A stretch of 64,000 bases of DNA from Gammaproteobacteria bacterium (GCA_021324305.1 JAJPJI010000009.1:1-64000); one strand, 5' to 3'; numbered from the stretch's first letter, positions 36,198-45,885 are shown. The notes: generated by a model from the letters alone, not told the origin. Made by a program: numbers and translations.

Positions 36198-38036
36198 TCA
36201 TTCCACTGTCACTGACTTTGCCAGATTACGCGGCTGATCAACATCAGTTCCCTTAAGCACAGCCGTGTGATAGGCAAGCAGCTGTAATGGAACAGTATAC
36301 AAAATTGGATTAAGCAACGGATGCACTGTTGGCATTGCAATGACATGCGCATCCGAAAACGCATCCTGATGGAATAAATGCACCTGGTCAGTCAACACAT
36401 AAAGCTTGCCGCCACGCGCCCGCACTTCTTGCAGATTGGAAAGACTTTTTTCCAGCAAGCCATCACCCGGAGCGGTAGAAATCACAGGCATATTGCTATC
36501 CACCAACGCCAACGGTCCATGCTTTAATTCGCCTGAAGGATAACCTTCAGCGTGTATGTATGAAATCTCCTTCATTTTCAACGCGCCTTCAAGGGCGATA
36601 GGATATAATGCACCCCGGCCGATAAAGATCGCATGTTCCTTGTTCGTGAAAGCCCTGGACCAGTTCACAATCGCCGTATCTTGCTGTAATACCTTTTCGA
36701 CCAGCGCCGGCATATGCGCAAGCTGTCTGACCAACTCCGCCTCCAGCGCACTGCCTCCGTCTCTTTGATGATACAAGGCAAGCACCAGTAAAAATAGCGA
36801 CGTTAGCTGCGTTACAAATGCTTTGGTCGATGCAACTCCAATCTCGACTCCCGCCCGTGTCAGAAAAGAGAGGTCCGCTTCACGCGTCATGGAACTTCCC
36901 GGAACATTACAAATTGCAAGCGTGCTCAAATATCCCATGCTCTTCGCCAGCCTTAACGCTGCCAATGTGTCTGCCGTCTCGCCAGATTGCGAGAGTGTCA
37001 CAAACAAGCTGTTTTTGGGCTGGGCAATATCGCGATAGCGAAATTCACTCGCAACTTCAACTGAACAGGGAATACCAGCCAATGATTCAAACCAGTAACG
37101 GGCTACCATTGCAGCATGATAACTGGTTCCGCAGGCAATCAGGTGAATATGCTGGACTTTTGAAAAAATTTCTTCGGCCTTTGGGCCAAAGATCGCAGGC
37201 AATACATGATCTTCTGATATCCGGCCTTCGAGACATGAAGCAATTGCCTCCGGCTGCTCCATGATTTCCTTTTTCATATAATGCCGGTATTCACCGCGCT
37301 CCACTGCATCATGACTGATCGACAGGGTATGTTCTTCGCGCTTGATGAGTTTCTGCTGTTTATCATAGATTTTGATATCGTCAATCATGATTTCAGCGAT
37401 ATCATTATCTTCGAGATAGATAAATTGCTGAGTATGTGATAACAGTGCCAAAGGGTCAGAGGCAATATAATTCTCGCCCTGCCCTTTTCCGATAACTAAT
37501 GGACTACCCTGACGCACGGCGATCAATCGGCCTGGATGTCGTCTTGAAATAATGCCCAGCGCGTAAGCGCCCTTAAGCTCACTGATTGCAGCGCGGATCG
37601 CGCCCAATAAGTCCTGGCTTTGAAGATAATTTTTATGGATAAGATGCACCACTACTTCTGTATCGGTTTCTGAATGGAATTTATAGCCATCCCGCTGCAG
37701 CTGATCACGTAATACAGAATGGTTTTCTATGATCCCGTTGTGGACCAGCGCAAATTCGTCATGAGAAATGAAAGGATGAGCATTGTGCTCCGATGGCGCA
37801 CCATGCGTCGCCCAGCGTGTATGAGCAATTCCGGTATGTCCGTGAAAAGGATGCGCCTGCATCGCGTTTTCCAGCTCACGCACCTTGCCAACCACCCGCA
37901 GGCGTTTTAATTCTTGCTGCGTGTCTATCACCGCCACGCCGGCTGAATCATATCCGCGATATTCCAGTTTTTTTAATCCATCGATTAATAGCTTTGCGAC
38001 TGGCCGCTTTGCAACTGCTCCAACAATGCCACACAT
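36198..38036 (-). CDS. glmS: Glutamine-fructose-6-phosphate aminotransferase (isomerizing)
   Basis: GlmS makes glucosamine-6-phosphate, the first step to UDP-GlcNAc for peptidoglycan and LPS. The start must be ATG 38036 because the next residue, Cys2 of MCGIVGAVAKR, is the N-terminal nucleophile of the glutaminase domain. The open frame runs 18 codons further and would disable it. The isomerase half has two SIS domains (ACGTSYHAAMVARYWFE, TLSQSGETADTL, FIGRGALYPIALEGALKMKEISYIHAEGY). The C-terminus PRNLAKSVTVE is the family end. Length 612 aa. No glmS ribozyme was recognised upstream. Confidence 0.96.
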   Translation of the reverse strand: MCGIVGAVAKRPVAKLLIDGLKKLEYRGYDSAGVAVIDTQQELKRLRVVGKVRELENAMQAHPFHGHTGIAHTRWATHGAPSEHNAHPFISHDEFALVHNGIIENHSVLRDQLQRDGYKFHSETDTEVVVHLIHKNYLQSQDLLGAIRAAISELKGAYALGIISRRHPGRLIAVRQGSPLVIGKGQGENYIASDPLALLSHTQQFIYLEDNDIAEIMIDDIKIYDKQQKLIKREEHTLSISHDAVERGEYRHYMKKEIMEQPEAIASCLEGRISEDHVLPAIFGPKAEEIFSKVQHIHLIACGTSYHAAMVARYWFESLAGIPCSVEVASEFRYRDIAQPKNSLFVTLSQSGETADTLAALRLAKSMGYLSTLAICNVPGSSMTREADLSFLTRAGVEIGVASTKAFVTQLTSLFLLVLALYHQRDGGSALEAELVRQLAHMPALVEKVLQQDTAIVNWSRAFTNKEHAIFIGRGALYPIALEGALKMKEISYIHAEGYPSGELKHGPLALVDSNMPVISTAPGDGLLEKSLSNLQEVRARGGKLYVLTDQVHLFHQDAFSDAHVIAMPTVHPLLNPILYTVPLQLLAYHTAVLKGTDVDQPRNLAKSVTVE

Positions 38037-38122
38037 GTCTAGAGATTCCTTAGCTAAATTTGTTTGGGACTTGTCATTAAGGTGAGTCATTATCCTAGAA
38101 ATGACCCGTTAGCGCGAGTGCA

Positions 38123-38128
38123 ATTATA
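38123..38128 (-). promoter_or_regulatory. Possible -10 element for glmS
   Basis: A TATAAT on the minus strand lies about 87 bases before the glmS start, inside a very A+T-rich stretch; no clear -35 accompanies it. The rest of 38037-38271 shows no gene. Confidence 0.3.
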
Positions 38129-38271
38129 ATATATTGATTAATATATGAATTTATTCGGCGCCAAACATGCCGGGGCAAGCCCTGCAGGATGAGTGGCAAT
38201 CCAGAGGCTATTTTGTCGATCGCCATGGGATAATAGATCGGTTGGTTATTCGCCGGGATTACCCTGAATTA

Positions 38272-39816
38272 TTACTCATTTCCTGTGGACGGGTTATGTG
38301 TAGTTTGCGTTTTTTTATCTTTTTCATGCGCAGAATTCAATTCGTTATCCTTGTCGACTGTTTTATCTAGTTCAATAGGCTTTCCGGTTAGTTTTTCAAA
38401 TCGCTCGGCTGTCTGAGCCAATAATTTTTCCTGATTGCCCTTCAGAAGCTCGCATCGCTTTCTCTCCAATTCTGCTTCCAGCATCTCTAACGTAATTTTT
38501 CTTTGTTCGACAAACCTGTTCACACCCTTGACTTTTGTAGCAGCATCAACTTGCGGCTTGTTTGCTCTCAATCCTTCCAGGATGCGTGGAGCCAGCTCCT
38601 GCTCATGTTTTCCATGGTCAGATTCTGTAATCCCCGCTGTTTTAAAGCCCAGTTTAATTCCCTTTTCTATTGCCAGATTAATAGGCAATCTCTCAAAAAC
38701 GGGATTGACCAATCCTTTATTGATCTCATCAGGCATGCTGGGCAATTGCACTTTCCTGGCTGCAAGAGCAGCGATTTTTCCTGATTTTTGCACAGGAGGC
38801 GGCGGAGGCGGAGCAGGTGTTAATGTTGATTCGCCCGTGACTGAAGTCCGTTCCATTTTATCGCCCACCGTATTCCCGGTATCCGTCAATCCGGTCCGTG
38901 GTTCCGGTTTGTAAGCGGAATCTCCCTTGAACGCCTCAACCAGCACCTTAACCAGGTCGCGCGGCGACGGCTCGGAAAATACATCCTTCAGGATTTCATC
39001 GACCAGTTCATCATCGTTTTTGACCGTCTTTTCAGCTTCATCCGCATTGTTGACCTGAATCCTGATTTCCCGAAATCCGTTGACTTCCGGATCAAAAACA
39101 TGCAAACAGCAATCAGCTTTCCCACCCATTGCATTTAATTCTTCCTTGAATTCACCTATCCGCTCATCCCTTGCTTTCGTCAACTCCAGAACATCGTTAT
39201 TTTTTTTCTCCCGTTCTATCAAGCCTGATATGATCAGATCCTGTTTATCAATTTTTTTCTGTAGATCAATGATATTTGCGGCATGCTTCGCATACATTAC
39301 CTGCAACACCTGGGGCTGATTGCAATTATTTATGTTGCCAAACAGGTTTTCAGAATGAGCCAGTGCCTGCTTGAGGGATTCCGATTGCGATGTGCTTAAC
39401 TGCAGCAGAGCCTGGCTTCTCAATTCTCGTTTCAACAACTCTTCTCGTAATTCGTCTTTTTCTTTCTCGTTGATACGATATTCTTCTATCAGGTATTTGA
39501 TAATCAGTTTCTCGACAATATCCGAGATCATCCAATCCATGAGTATCATGTTCATCATGTCCTTATAAACCGGGGACAATGGATCTCGCAAGGCCAGAAT
39601 CAGGTCGTCAGATGTACGTGGCTCTGTGATTCTTCTTATATATTTTTCCTGGCTCGATTCAGATTTTTTCGTTCGTTTTTTCTGTACGCCTTCTTCATAC
39701 TTCAGACGTGAATTAATTTGCACGTAGGCAATGACCTCCGCTTCCTTGCGTTTCAGGATATCGTCTTGTGTCTTATCCATGCCTCCTGAACGATTTGATT
39801 TTTTTGGGTTTGGCAT
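38272..39816 (-). CDS. Coiled-coil protein with polyproline stretch, candidate effector
   Basis: No known domain was recognised in this 514-residue protein. A basic N-terminus and a helical region (about residues 60-250) carry coiled coils (LIEEYRINEKEKDELREELL, IIDLQKKIDKQDLIISGLI). A disordered segment holds PAPPPPPPVQKSG near residue 335, followed by KIAALAARKVQLPSM. A second helical part is charged (FVEQRKITLEMLEAELERKR). The tail is hydrophilic. Polyproline beside a helical basic segment recalls actin or SH3/profilin ligands, but no WH2 motif is certain. It separates glmU from glmS, which are often neighbours, so it looks like an insertion. It has its own extended -10 promoter. Confidence 0.6.
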   Translation of the reverse strand: MPNPKKSNRSGGMDKTQDDILKRKEAEVIAYVQINSRLKYEEGVQKKRTKKSESSQEKYIRRITEPRTSDDLILALRDPLSPVYKDMMNMILMDWMISDIVEKLIIKYLIEEYRINEKEKDELREELLKRELRSQALLQLSTSQSESLKQALAHSENLFGNINNCNQPQVLQVMYAKHAANIIDLQKKIDKQDLIISGLIEREKKNNDVLELTKARDERIGEFKEELNAMGGKADCCLHVFDPEVNGFREIRIQVNNADEAEKTVKNDDELVDEILKDVFSEPSPRDLVKVLVEAFKGDSAYKPEPRTGLTDTGNTVGDKMERTSVTGESTLTPAPPPPPPVQKSGKIAALAARKVQLPSMPDEINKGLVNPVFERLPINLAIEKGIKLGFKTAGITESDHGKHEQELAPRILEGLRANKPQVDAATKVKGVNRFVEQRKITLEMLEAELERKRCELLKGNQEKLLAQTAERFEKLTGKPIELDKTVDKDNELNSAHEKDKKTQTTHNPSTGNE

Positions 39817-39847
39817 GATACTTGACCTGCTTTACTCATTATTTTGA

Positions 39848-39856
39848 AGTATAGCA
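39848..39856 (-). promoter_or_regulatory. Extended -10 promoter for the 514-aa gene
   Basis: On the minus strand TGCTATACT gives an extended -10 (TGn + TATACT) about 32 bases before ATG 39816. No strong -35 is visible, as is usual for extended -10 promoters. The A+T-rich part nearer glmU holds several TTAA motifs, but none with the 11-base spacing of a PmrA box. Confidence 0.45.
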
Positions 39857-39930
39857 AATACCAGAAATCATGCCTGCCGGATACACAAGATATTGTATAA
39901 ATACGATTTTAAATAATTAAATTAATCTGA

Positions 39931-41316
39931 TTATTCTGACTGGCTTCCATTTTTCCTTTTTTGCGGCCGCTGCCAATCATCCAAAGTCACTTGCGGGGCA
40001 CGTGATAACGTCAGCTTATGCGGAGGGGCATCACGAGTGATGGTCGAGCCGGCACCAATGGTGGCACCCTCCCCTATCGTCACTGGAGCAACCAGCTGTG
40101 TGCACGAACCAATGAATGCGTTATCACCGATAATGGTTTTATGCTTGTTTACACCATCATAATTGCAGGTAATAGTGCCAGCGCCGACATTCACGTCTCT
40201 GCCAATTTCACTGTCGCCAATATACGTGAGATGGTTTACCTTGCTTCCGTGAGCAACAACACTTTTTTTGATTTCGACAAAATTTCCGATGTGAACTTGT
40301 TCAGCAAGCACTGTGCCTGGCCGAATACGCGCAAAAGGCCCAATAATGCACCGGGGTCCAATTTTCGCATCTTCGACAACACTGTTAGCATTAATGCGGA
40401 CACCTTTAGCAAGCTCAACATTACGCAACAGAACGTTAGGGCCAATTTCGCATTCATCACCAATGACCACGCGTCCTTCAAAAATAACATTCACATCAAT
40501 GCTGACATCACGACCGATATGCGCCTCCCCGCGCAAGTCAAAGCGCTGTGGATCATAAAGCGTGACGCCTTGCCGCATCAATTTTTCCGCCATCTGACGC
40601 TGATAATATCGTTCAAGATGTGCCAATTGCTGCCTGTCATTCACACCAAGAATTTCTTCAATCACAGCAGGCTGAACAGAATGCAACGGGATATGTTCAC
40701 TAACGGCCTTCGAGATAACTTCAGTAAGATAATACTCGCTTTGGGCATTTCTGTTATCGAGAACAGGCAGCCATCTTCTGAGATAGTTGACTGGGAAGTA
40801 ATAAACGCCAGTATTGATTTCCGTTACCACACGAACTTCAGCAGTAGCGTCTTTTTCCTCCACAATAGCCACGATGCGCTGCTGGTTGTCACGTATTATA
40901 CGTCCGTAGCCAAAGGGATTGGCTAGCTGCGCCGTTAACATGCCAATCGCGTCCGCAGGAGTTGTGTCTAGCAATTTTTTCAGGGTATTCGGCGTAATCA
41001 GAGGAACATCGCCTGACAATACCAGCACCTGGGTATTGTCTGAAATCTCCGGCAATGCCTGCAGCATGGCATGACCTGTTCCCAGCTGTTCCTTTTGTTC
41101 AACCCAGCGTAAATTGCGCTGTGAAAATCGTTCAAGAAGCAGTTTTCCCTGATGTCCATAGACAATAACGGGAGGTGTTTCCGGCACAATCGCAAGCGCG
41201 GTGTCAATCACGTGTTCGAGCAATGGCTTGCCTGCGAGATGATGTAATACCTTGGGAATACTGGAATGCATGCGCTTTCCCTGACCACCTGCAAGAATGA
41301 CTACCTGAACTGACAT
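39931..41316 (-). CDS. glmU: Bifunctional GlcNAc-1-P uridyltransferase / GlcN-1-P acetyltransferase
   Basis: GlmU makes UDP-GlcNAc from glucosamine-1-phosphate. The N-terminal Rossmann-like uridyltransferase shows VILAGGQGKRMHSSIPKVLH, GTGHAMLQALP and VLSGDVPLI. The C-terminal left-handed beta helix has hexapeptide repeats (IGPRCIIGPFARIRPG) and the acetyltransferase segments NFVEIKKS, HLTYIGDSEIGRDVNVGAGTITCNYDG. ATG 41316 gives 461 aa, close to the usual 456; the open frame extends 35 codons upstream without family similarity. Confidence 0.95.
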   Translation of the reverse strand: MSVQVVILAGGQGKRMHSSIPKVLHHLAGKPLLEHVIDTALAIVPETPPVIVYGHQGKLLLERFSQRNLRWVEQKEQLGTGHAMLQALPEISDNTQVLVLSGDVPLITPNTLKKLLDTTPADAIGMLTAQLANPFGYGRIIRDNQQRIVAIVEEKDATAEVRVVTEINTGVYYFPVNYLRRWLPVLDNRNAQSEYYLTEVISKAVSEHIPLHSVQPAVIEEILGVNDRQQLAHLERYYQRQMAEKLMRQGVTLYDPQRFDLRGEAHIGRDVSIDVNVIFEGRVVIGDECEIGPNVLLRNVELAKGVRINANSVVEDAKIGPRCIIGPFARIRPGTVLAEQVHIGNFVEIKKSVVAHGSKVNHLTYIGDSEIGRDVNVGAGTITCNYDGVNKHKTIIGDNAFIGSCTQLVAPVTIGEGATIGAGSTITRDAPPHKLTLSRAPQVTLDDWQRPQKRKNGSQSE

Positions 41317-41395
41317 TGACGACCTCTCATGCAATATAATTGTTGGAATTATCCTTGAAACAGCAGCGTGGCGCAAACCGGCAATGCTTTCGCCA

Positions 41396-42307
41396 TCAAC
41401 TGCTGTGACTGGTTCTGCCAAGCTGCGGACCGAGTGGTGTTTCCTCTACTTTTATCCGCTTTGTTTGCGATTGCGATTGCGTTTGCGCAAACATCGTTGG
41501 CGATCTGTTCCCCTGATAAGCAGTCTGATAAAATGGCGCAACATACTGATTTTGAACTTTCCGTTCAGAATTTATAGAATCGGACGATTCAGACAAAACT
41601 GAACGCGCTTCTTCACGCATTCTTTTTCCTTGGGTTTTTTCCTCATGATGTGAATCGTTCTTTTGTTTATTGGATGCGCCTTGTTTCAGCATCTTTCTTG
41701 AAAGCCAGATGACTTCTTGGCCGTTAAAATACTGTTTTTCACTTTTTTCATCGTATTCAATTCCTCTCTTTTCCTGTCTGCTCAATATCCTTTGGGAATT
41801 CAAGCACGCGTATTCACGCTTGAGAAAAGCCTCTAACGTGATAGCAGGCTCATCTATCAATGATCGTTCACAAGCCAGCAGAGGTTTTCCCTTTTTTGTA
41901 AAATAGCAATAATCACCGGCTTTTTTCCTCGTACCTTGCGAAATTGTCTGGTCTTCGACTGGCTGTATGGTCAGCCCGCCAGAGTGCTTCTTCTCTTCTT
42001 GTGCATACTCCTGCTTTCCCTCAGCAGACGTGGATTGCAAATGCGGAAAATCTGGAAATAACCTCTCAGACGACTCAGTGCTGTATTCATCTAACCGGAC
42101 TCCAGGAGTCAGCATCTCTCTCAACTCGGGAAACAGCTCATACGCATCGTATTGGTAATCAGAATTAAACGGTGCCGGATCTGGCAGACCGGAATGGATA
42201 TGCGAACCTGGCTGCGGCGTCACAAGCGGATTCGATGGCACAGTGGTATCCATCAATCCATTTTCATCTTCCAGCGTGAATTCAAATATATTTTCTCTGC
42301 CCAGCAT
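41396..42307 (-). CDS. Unknown hydrophilic protein with NLS-like basic clusters
   Basis: The 303-residue protein has no signal peptide, no membrane segment and no recognised domain. The N-terminal 120 residues are acidic and proline-rich. A central part (KAGDYCYFTKKGKPLLACERSLID, ITLEAFLKREYACLNSQRILSRQEKRGIEYDEKSEKQYF) looks folded. The C-terminal third is Ser/Gln-rich with basic clusters GKRMREEAR and TKRIKVEE that resemble monopartite nuclear localisation signals. It starts 22 bases after the HD protein and is probably in the same transcript. A host-nuclear effector is a guess. Confidence 0.55.
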   Translation of the reverse strand: MLGRENIFEFTLEDENGLMDTTVPSNPLVTPQPGSHIHSGLPDPAPFNSDYQYDAYELFPELREMLTPGVRLDEYSTESSERLFPDFPHLQSTSAEGKQEYAQEEKKHSGGLTIQPVEDQTISQGTRKKAGDYCYFTKKGKPLLACERSLIDEPAITLEAFLKREYACLNSQRILSRQEKRGIEYDEKSEKQYFNGQEVIWLSRKMLKQGASNKQKNDSHHEEKTQGKRMREEARSVLSESSDSINSERKVQNQYVAPFYQTAYQGNRSPTMFAQTQSQSQTKRIKVEETPLGPQLGRTSHSS

Positions 42308-42329
42308 AAGCTCGCCGCTCTTTATTTTG

Positions 42330-43712
42330 TTAAGTCGTTATTGCTGTTGTTACCTGCAAGCGCTTCATTAAAGCCACAACATGCCTGTCTTCAGAAATAG
42401 TCTGGTCGACGCTTAAAAATGCAATATGCTCAAGCCTGTCTGAAATTGCATTAATCATGAATGAAAAATCACCGATGGGCTTGATTTCATCCTGCTCATT
42501 GACTACCAGAATAGGATCTTCTTCGCCGCTATATGATTGATGCGGTGTTTGAATCAACATGATCTGCCAATCCTGAAAATCATGCTGGTGTCTGGTTTTG
42601 AATTCGCGCAGCTCTGATTCAACCGCTGCGATGTCCGCATAATCCAGCCTGAGTATTTTTGGCATTTTGCGCTGCTGCAAGCGCGCTGCGATTTCAGCAG
42701 CCGGCGAGGGATCACGAAGCTCGGAAAGCTGCTTTATCAAAGCAAATACATCGTAGTCACATAATTCCTTGTAATTCGGATAGTTTTGTTCAATAAATTC
42801 CCGCTTGAACTCAGCTGCATTTCGTGAATTTTCGACTGACTGGTTAAACCGGTTTGCCGCAAGAAGAAATTGGCCTAATCGGGTGTGCCGTATGCTGGCA
42901 TAAGGCCCATGATATTCCAGGCTCTCCGACAGACTCGCAAGAAGCTGGACCAGCAGTGATTCCAGCGCCAGTTTTTTCTGTGAATGATATATATTGCGGG
43001 TCATCAGCCGGCGCGCCATCAAATAATGCTCTACGACACCAATCCCTTTATGGGTGATCCCCAATCGCTCGCCGTCTTTTGATTCGACAATCGCCATACA
43101 GTGAAGCATCCAGCGAAAATCAAATTCGCCGTATCTCACTCCGCAAAAATGACTGTCACGCAGCAGATAATCCAGCCTGTCAGCATCAAGCTGCGATGAG
43201 ACAATATCAGCAAGCACGTTTTTTGTGCCTGGCTTATGCATGATCATTTCAGCGATGACGCGGAACTTTTCCTCCGTCAGATGATAGCGTGGATTCATGC
43301 GGTTGTAGTGGAGGAAAAATTCCTTGCTGCCATAGTCCGCAAGGAAAAACGGGGTCCAATCTTCATGTCGAATCAGCTTTTCATAAAAAATTCCCTCGAA
43401 GGCGTGCGAAAAAGGTCCATGCCCGACATCATGCAGCAGACACGCGATCATCACGAGCTGCCGCTCTTCATCCGCAAGACCAATTTTTTGCGCGATCTGA
43501 CTGGCGACATAACAGCATCCGAGACAATGATTGAAGCGGGTATGCACAGCGCCCGGAAAAATAAAATCACCCATGCCCAATTGCTTGATATGCCGCAGCC
43601 GCTGGAAGTTTGGACTGTCAATAAATGGTTTCACCCATGCATCCTCGATCGAGGTAAATTGCATGGTTCCGTGAACAGGATCCTTGATAACGTGAAAATG
43701 ATTCGAACTCAT
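42330..43712 (-). CDS. HD-domain (SAMHD1/dGTPase-like) phosphohydrolase
   Basis: The protein contains the HD metal-binding motif: H in [15 protein letters not shown] in [16 protein letters not shown], and a distal D in [16 protein letters not shown]. The order HFNH...HDxGHGPFSHxFE...LDADRxDYLxRD is that of the SAMHD1/YdhJ group, which hydrolyse dNTPs or related nucleotides. The N-terminus ([37 protein letters not shown]) fits the same group. Length 460 aa. It overlaps the macro-domain gene upstream by 4 bases and precedes the 303-aa orphan. Exact substrate unknown. Confidence 0.88.
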   Translation of the reverse strand: MSSNHFHVIKDPVHGTMQFTSIEDAWVKPFIDSPNFQRLRHIKQLGMGDFIFPGAVHTRFNHCLGCCYVASQIAQKIGLADEERQLVMIACLLHDVGHGPFSHAFEGIFYEKLIRHEDWTPFFLADYGSKEFFLHYNRMNPRYHLTEEKFRVIAEMIMHKPGTKNVLADIVSSQLDADRLDYLLRDSHFCGVRYGEFDFRWMLHCMAIVESKDGERLGITHKGIGVVEHYLMARRLMTRNIYHSQKKLALESLLVQLLASLSESLEYHGPYASIRHTRLGQFLLAANRFNQSVENSRNAAEFKREFIEQNYPNYKELCDYDVFALIKQLSELRDPSPAAEIAARLQQRKMPKILRLDYADIAAVESELREFKTRHQHDFQDWQIMLIQTPHQSYSGEEDPILVVNEQDEIKPIGDFSFMINAISDRLEHIAFLSVDQTISEDRHVVALMKRLQVTTAITT

Positions 43713-44257
43713 TTGGAAACCTCATCTTTTGTAAACGTATCCAGGGCATGTTGATACGCTTCATAAACATCATCATCAAAGCAGACAAAACTTACCGAAT
43801 CGAGTTCAGGATTTTTTTCCAGAAACGTCACTGTTTCCTTTACTGCTATCATGGCTGCCTGGGAAACCGGATAGCCATAGACTCCGCAGCTGATGGCGGG
43901 AAATGCGATCGTCTTCACATCATTTTCTTTCGCGAGCTTCAGACTGGATGTATAACACGATGCCAACAATGCCGGCTCACCCTGTCTGCCGCCGTGCCAA
44001 ACCGGACCGACGGTGTGAATAACATGTTTGGCTGGTAAACGATATCCCCTGGTTATTTTTGCCTGTCCGGTCGAACAGCCGCGCAGTGTCCTGCACTCAT
44101 CCAGTAACTCAGGTCCGGCGGCCCGATGGATAGCACCATCCACCCCGCCCCCGCCCAGCAATGACGTGTTGGCTGCGTTCACAATGGCATCGACTCGCAG
44201 CGTGGTAATATCAGCTTTCAGGAGTTTTATCTTGTCTTTGATCATTTGTCCGCTCAT
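43709..44257 (-). CDS. Macro-domain protein (O-acetyl-ADP-ribose deacetylase, YmdB type)
   Basis: Macro domains bind ADP-ribose; YmdB-type members remove acetyl groups from O-acetyl-ADP-ribose or reverse ADP-ribosylation. The signature [27 protein letters not shown] is followed by [17 protein letters not shown] and [14 protein letters not shown]. The Asp of the GGVDGAIH loop and the Asn of VNAAN are present. Length 182 aa is normal. It is coupled to the HD gene by a 4-base overlap and lies 69 bases after thpR. ATG 44257 or 44245 may be the start. Confidence 0.92.
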   Translation of the reverse strand: MSGQMIKDKIKLLKADITTLRVDAIVNAANTSLLGGGGVDGAIHRAAGPELLDECRTLRGCSTGQAKITRGYRLPAKHVIHTVGPVWHGGRQGEPALLASCYTSSLKLAKENDVKTIAFPAISCGVYGYPVSQAAMIAVKETVTFLEKNPELDSVSFVCFDDDVYEAYQHALDTFTKDEVSK

Positions 44258-44326
44258 TATTCATTTTATCCATGGCTGCCGCCAAAATTAGATGAAAATT
44301 ATGCGTCATTCACCATGCTCGGGCTA

Positions 44327-44920
44327 TCAATTTCTGGGTTTGCCGCTCCCCAGGACCAATTTTTCCATAATCGTGTATTTGGATCCTTCCGGCTGCGGCT
44401 CGCTCCGGAACAGCACTATCTCCCTCACGTCGATTTCTTCCAGCTCAACCGGCTGGCTGTCATCCAGAAAACCGAGGTTGACCCCTTGTGGCTGCTTGAT
44501 TCTGCCCAAGGTCAGGTGAGCCCTGAATGGCCGGTCTTCAATTTTATAATTCGATGCTTTAATACCTTCGCCAATCAACTCCGACAAGACTGTCAACTCG
44601 TCTTGCGGCGCCACATTGAGAACAATGACTCGCGGTCGATACGGGCTCGGAAAAAGATGCAGCGACCCAAAAGTCAAGGTCGCACCTTGCAGGGTTCCTT
44701 CAATCCTGGAGCGAACATTCCGTACGAGCTCTGGCAAGTGCTCACTATGCACTTCAGCGAGAAACTGGAGTGTTATATGCAGGTTTTCCGGTTTAGTCCA
44801 GCGAATTCCATTTGTTTTTGCCTTCTTTTTCAGTGTACTGATATAACTACCTAGCCTCTCCTTGGCGGGTTCCGGCAGGTCGATAGCAAAAAAAATCCGG
44901 ATAACGGGAGGCAACGTCAT
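44327..44920 (-). CDS. thpR: RNA 2',3'-cyclic phosphodiesterase (LigT/ThpR, 2H family)
   Basis: This enzyme opens 2',3'-cyclic phosphate RNA ends; older name 2'-5' RNA ligase. The two HxT motifs are HITLQF and HLTLGRI, the hallmark of the 2H phosphoesterases. IRIFFAIDLPEPAKERL is the usual N-terminus. ATG 44920 has AGGAG 8 bases upstream; the open frame starts 14 codons earlier. Length 197 aa. It heads the minus-strand run thpR, macro, HD, orphan, and is divergent from parB. Confidence 0.9.
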   Translation of the reverse strand: MTLPPVIRIFFAIDLPEPAKERLGSYISTLKKKAKTNGIRWTKPENLHITLQFLAEVHSEHLPELVRNVRSRIEGTLQGATLTFGSLHLFPSPYRPRVIVLNVAPQDELTVLSELIGEGIKASNYKIEDRPFRAHLTLGRIKQPQGVNLGFLDDSQPVELEEIDVREIVLFRSEPQPEGSKYTIMEKLVLGSGKPRN

Positions 44921-44983
44921 TCCATTTCTCCTGATGTTTGTTTTAAAATGTCTGGTGCTCACAGCATCATACAGGATTCCATT

Positions 44984-45856
44984 ATGGTAAAAAAACGCGG
45001 TCTAGGTAAATCATTAGATGCCTTGCTTGCCTATACAGGCTCGGATCCTCAAACCACCAGTGACGCTGATCATTCAGACCATGAAAAGCTGGCTCAACTG
45101 CCCGTGGAGCAGATACAACGCGGGAAGTATCAGCCGCGCCGCGAAATGGATCCTCAATCCCTGGAAGAACTGGCTAACTCAATTCGCTCACAGGGCATCA
45201 TTCAGCCATTGATAGTGCGTCCGGTCGGAAGCAAGTTCGAGATCATCGCTGGGGAAAGACGCTGGCGTGCCGCCCAGCTGGCAGGACTCGACGAGGTTCC
45301 GGTAATCATTCGCCATATTCCCGATGAAGCAGCAGTTGCAATGGCGCTGATTGAAAATATCCAGCGTGAAGACCTGAACCCGATAGAAGAAGCAGTCGCC
45401 CTGGAACGTTTAATCAAGGAATTTGGCATGACGCATCAGCAAGTTGCCGAGGCGGTGGGCAAATCCCGAACCAGTGTCACCAACCTGTTACGGCTGCTGG
45501 CCCTGCCAGAAGAAGTTAAAAGCATGCTCGAACGCGGATTGCTTGAAATGGGACATGCACGAACCCTGATTACACTTCCTGAATCCGCCCAGCTTGAAGC
45601 TGCGCAAATTATAATCTCTCGTGGATTGTCTGTGCGCGAAACTGAAAATATGGTGCGACGTCTGCAGTCGCCAGTTGAAGAAAAAAGCCCGCAACAACCT
45701 CTGGATCCGGATATCCTTCACCTTCAGGAAAGCTTGTCCAGACAGCTAAAGCTGCGCGTCGCCATTCATTGCAATGCGAAGGGCAAAGGCAAACTGGTCA
45801 TCCATTATCGCAGCCTGGCAGAATTGAATGGAATATTGTCTCAATTTCAGGATTAA
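44984..45856 (+). CDS. parB: Chromosome partitioning protein ParB
   Basis: ParB loads onto parS sites with CTP and drives origin segregation with ParA. The N-terminal ParA-contact peptide RGLGKSLDALL is present. The box II CTPase motif GERRWRAAQLAG, the HTH (MTHQQVAEAVGKSRTSVTNLLRLLALP) and a C-terminal dimer segment (LQESLSRQLKLRVAIHCNAKGKGKLVIHY) are all intact. ATG 44984 gives 290 aa; the open frame starts 12 codons earlier. No parA, rsmG or mnmG lies beside it, unlike the usual order. No perfect parS was seen in the window. Confidence 0.92.
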   Translation: MVKKRGLGKSLDALLAYTGSDPQTTSDADHSDHEKLAQLPVEQIQRGKYQPRREMDPQSLEELANSIRSQGIIQPLIVRPVGSKFEIIAGERRWRAAQLAGLDEVPVIIRHIPDEAAVAMALIENIQREDLNPIEEAVALERLIKEFGMTHQQVAEAVGKSRTSVTNLLRLLALPEEVKSMLERGLLEMGHARTLITLPESAQLEAAQIIISRGLSVRETENMVRRLQSPVEEKSPQQPLDPDILHLQESLSRQLKLRVAIHCNAKGKGKLVIHYRSLAELNGILSQFQD

Positions 45857-45885
45857 CAGACACGATAATGTTGCGGCAGGCTGCT

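Noticed and set aside
38037-38271. glmS ribozyme or riboswitch upstream of glmS
   Set aside because: No ribozyme core was recognisable; such ribozymes are typical of Gram-positives.
39901-39930. Run of TTAA motifs near the glmU end as another PmrA box
   Set aside because: Spacings are 5, 8 and 13 bases, not 11.
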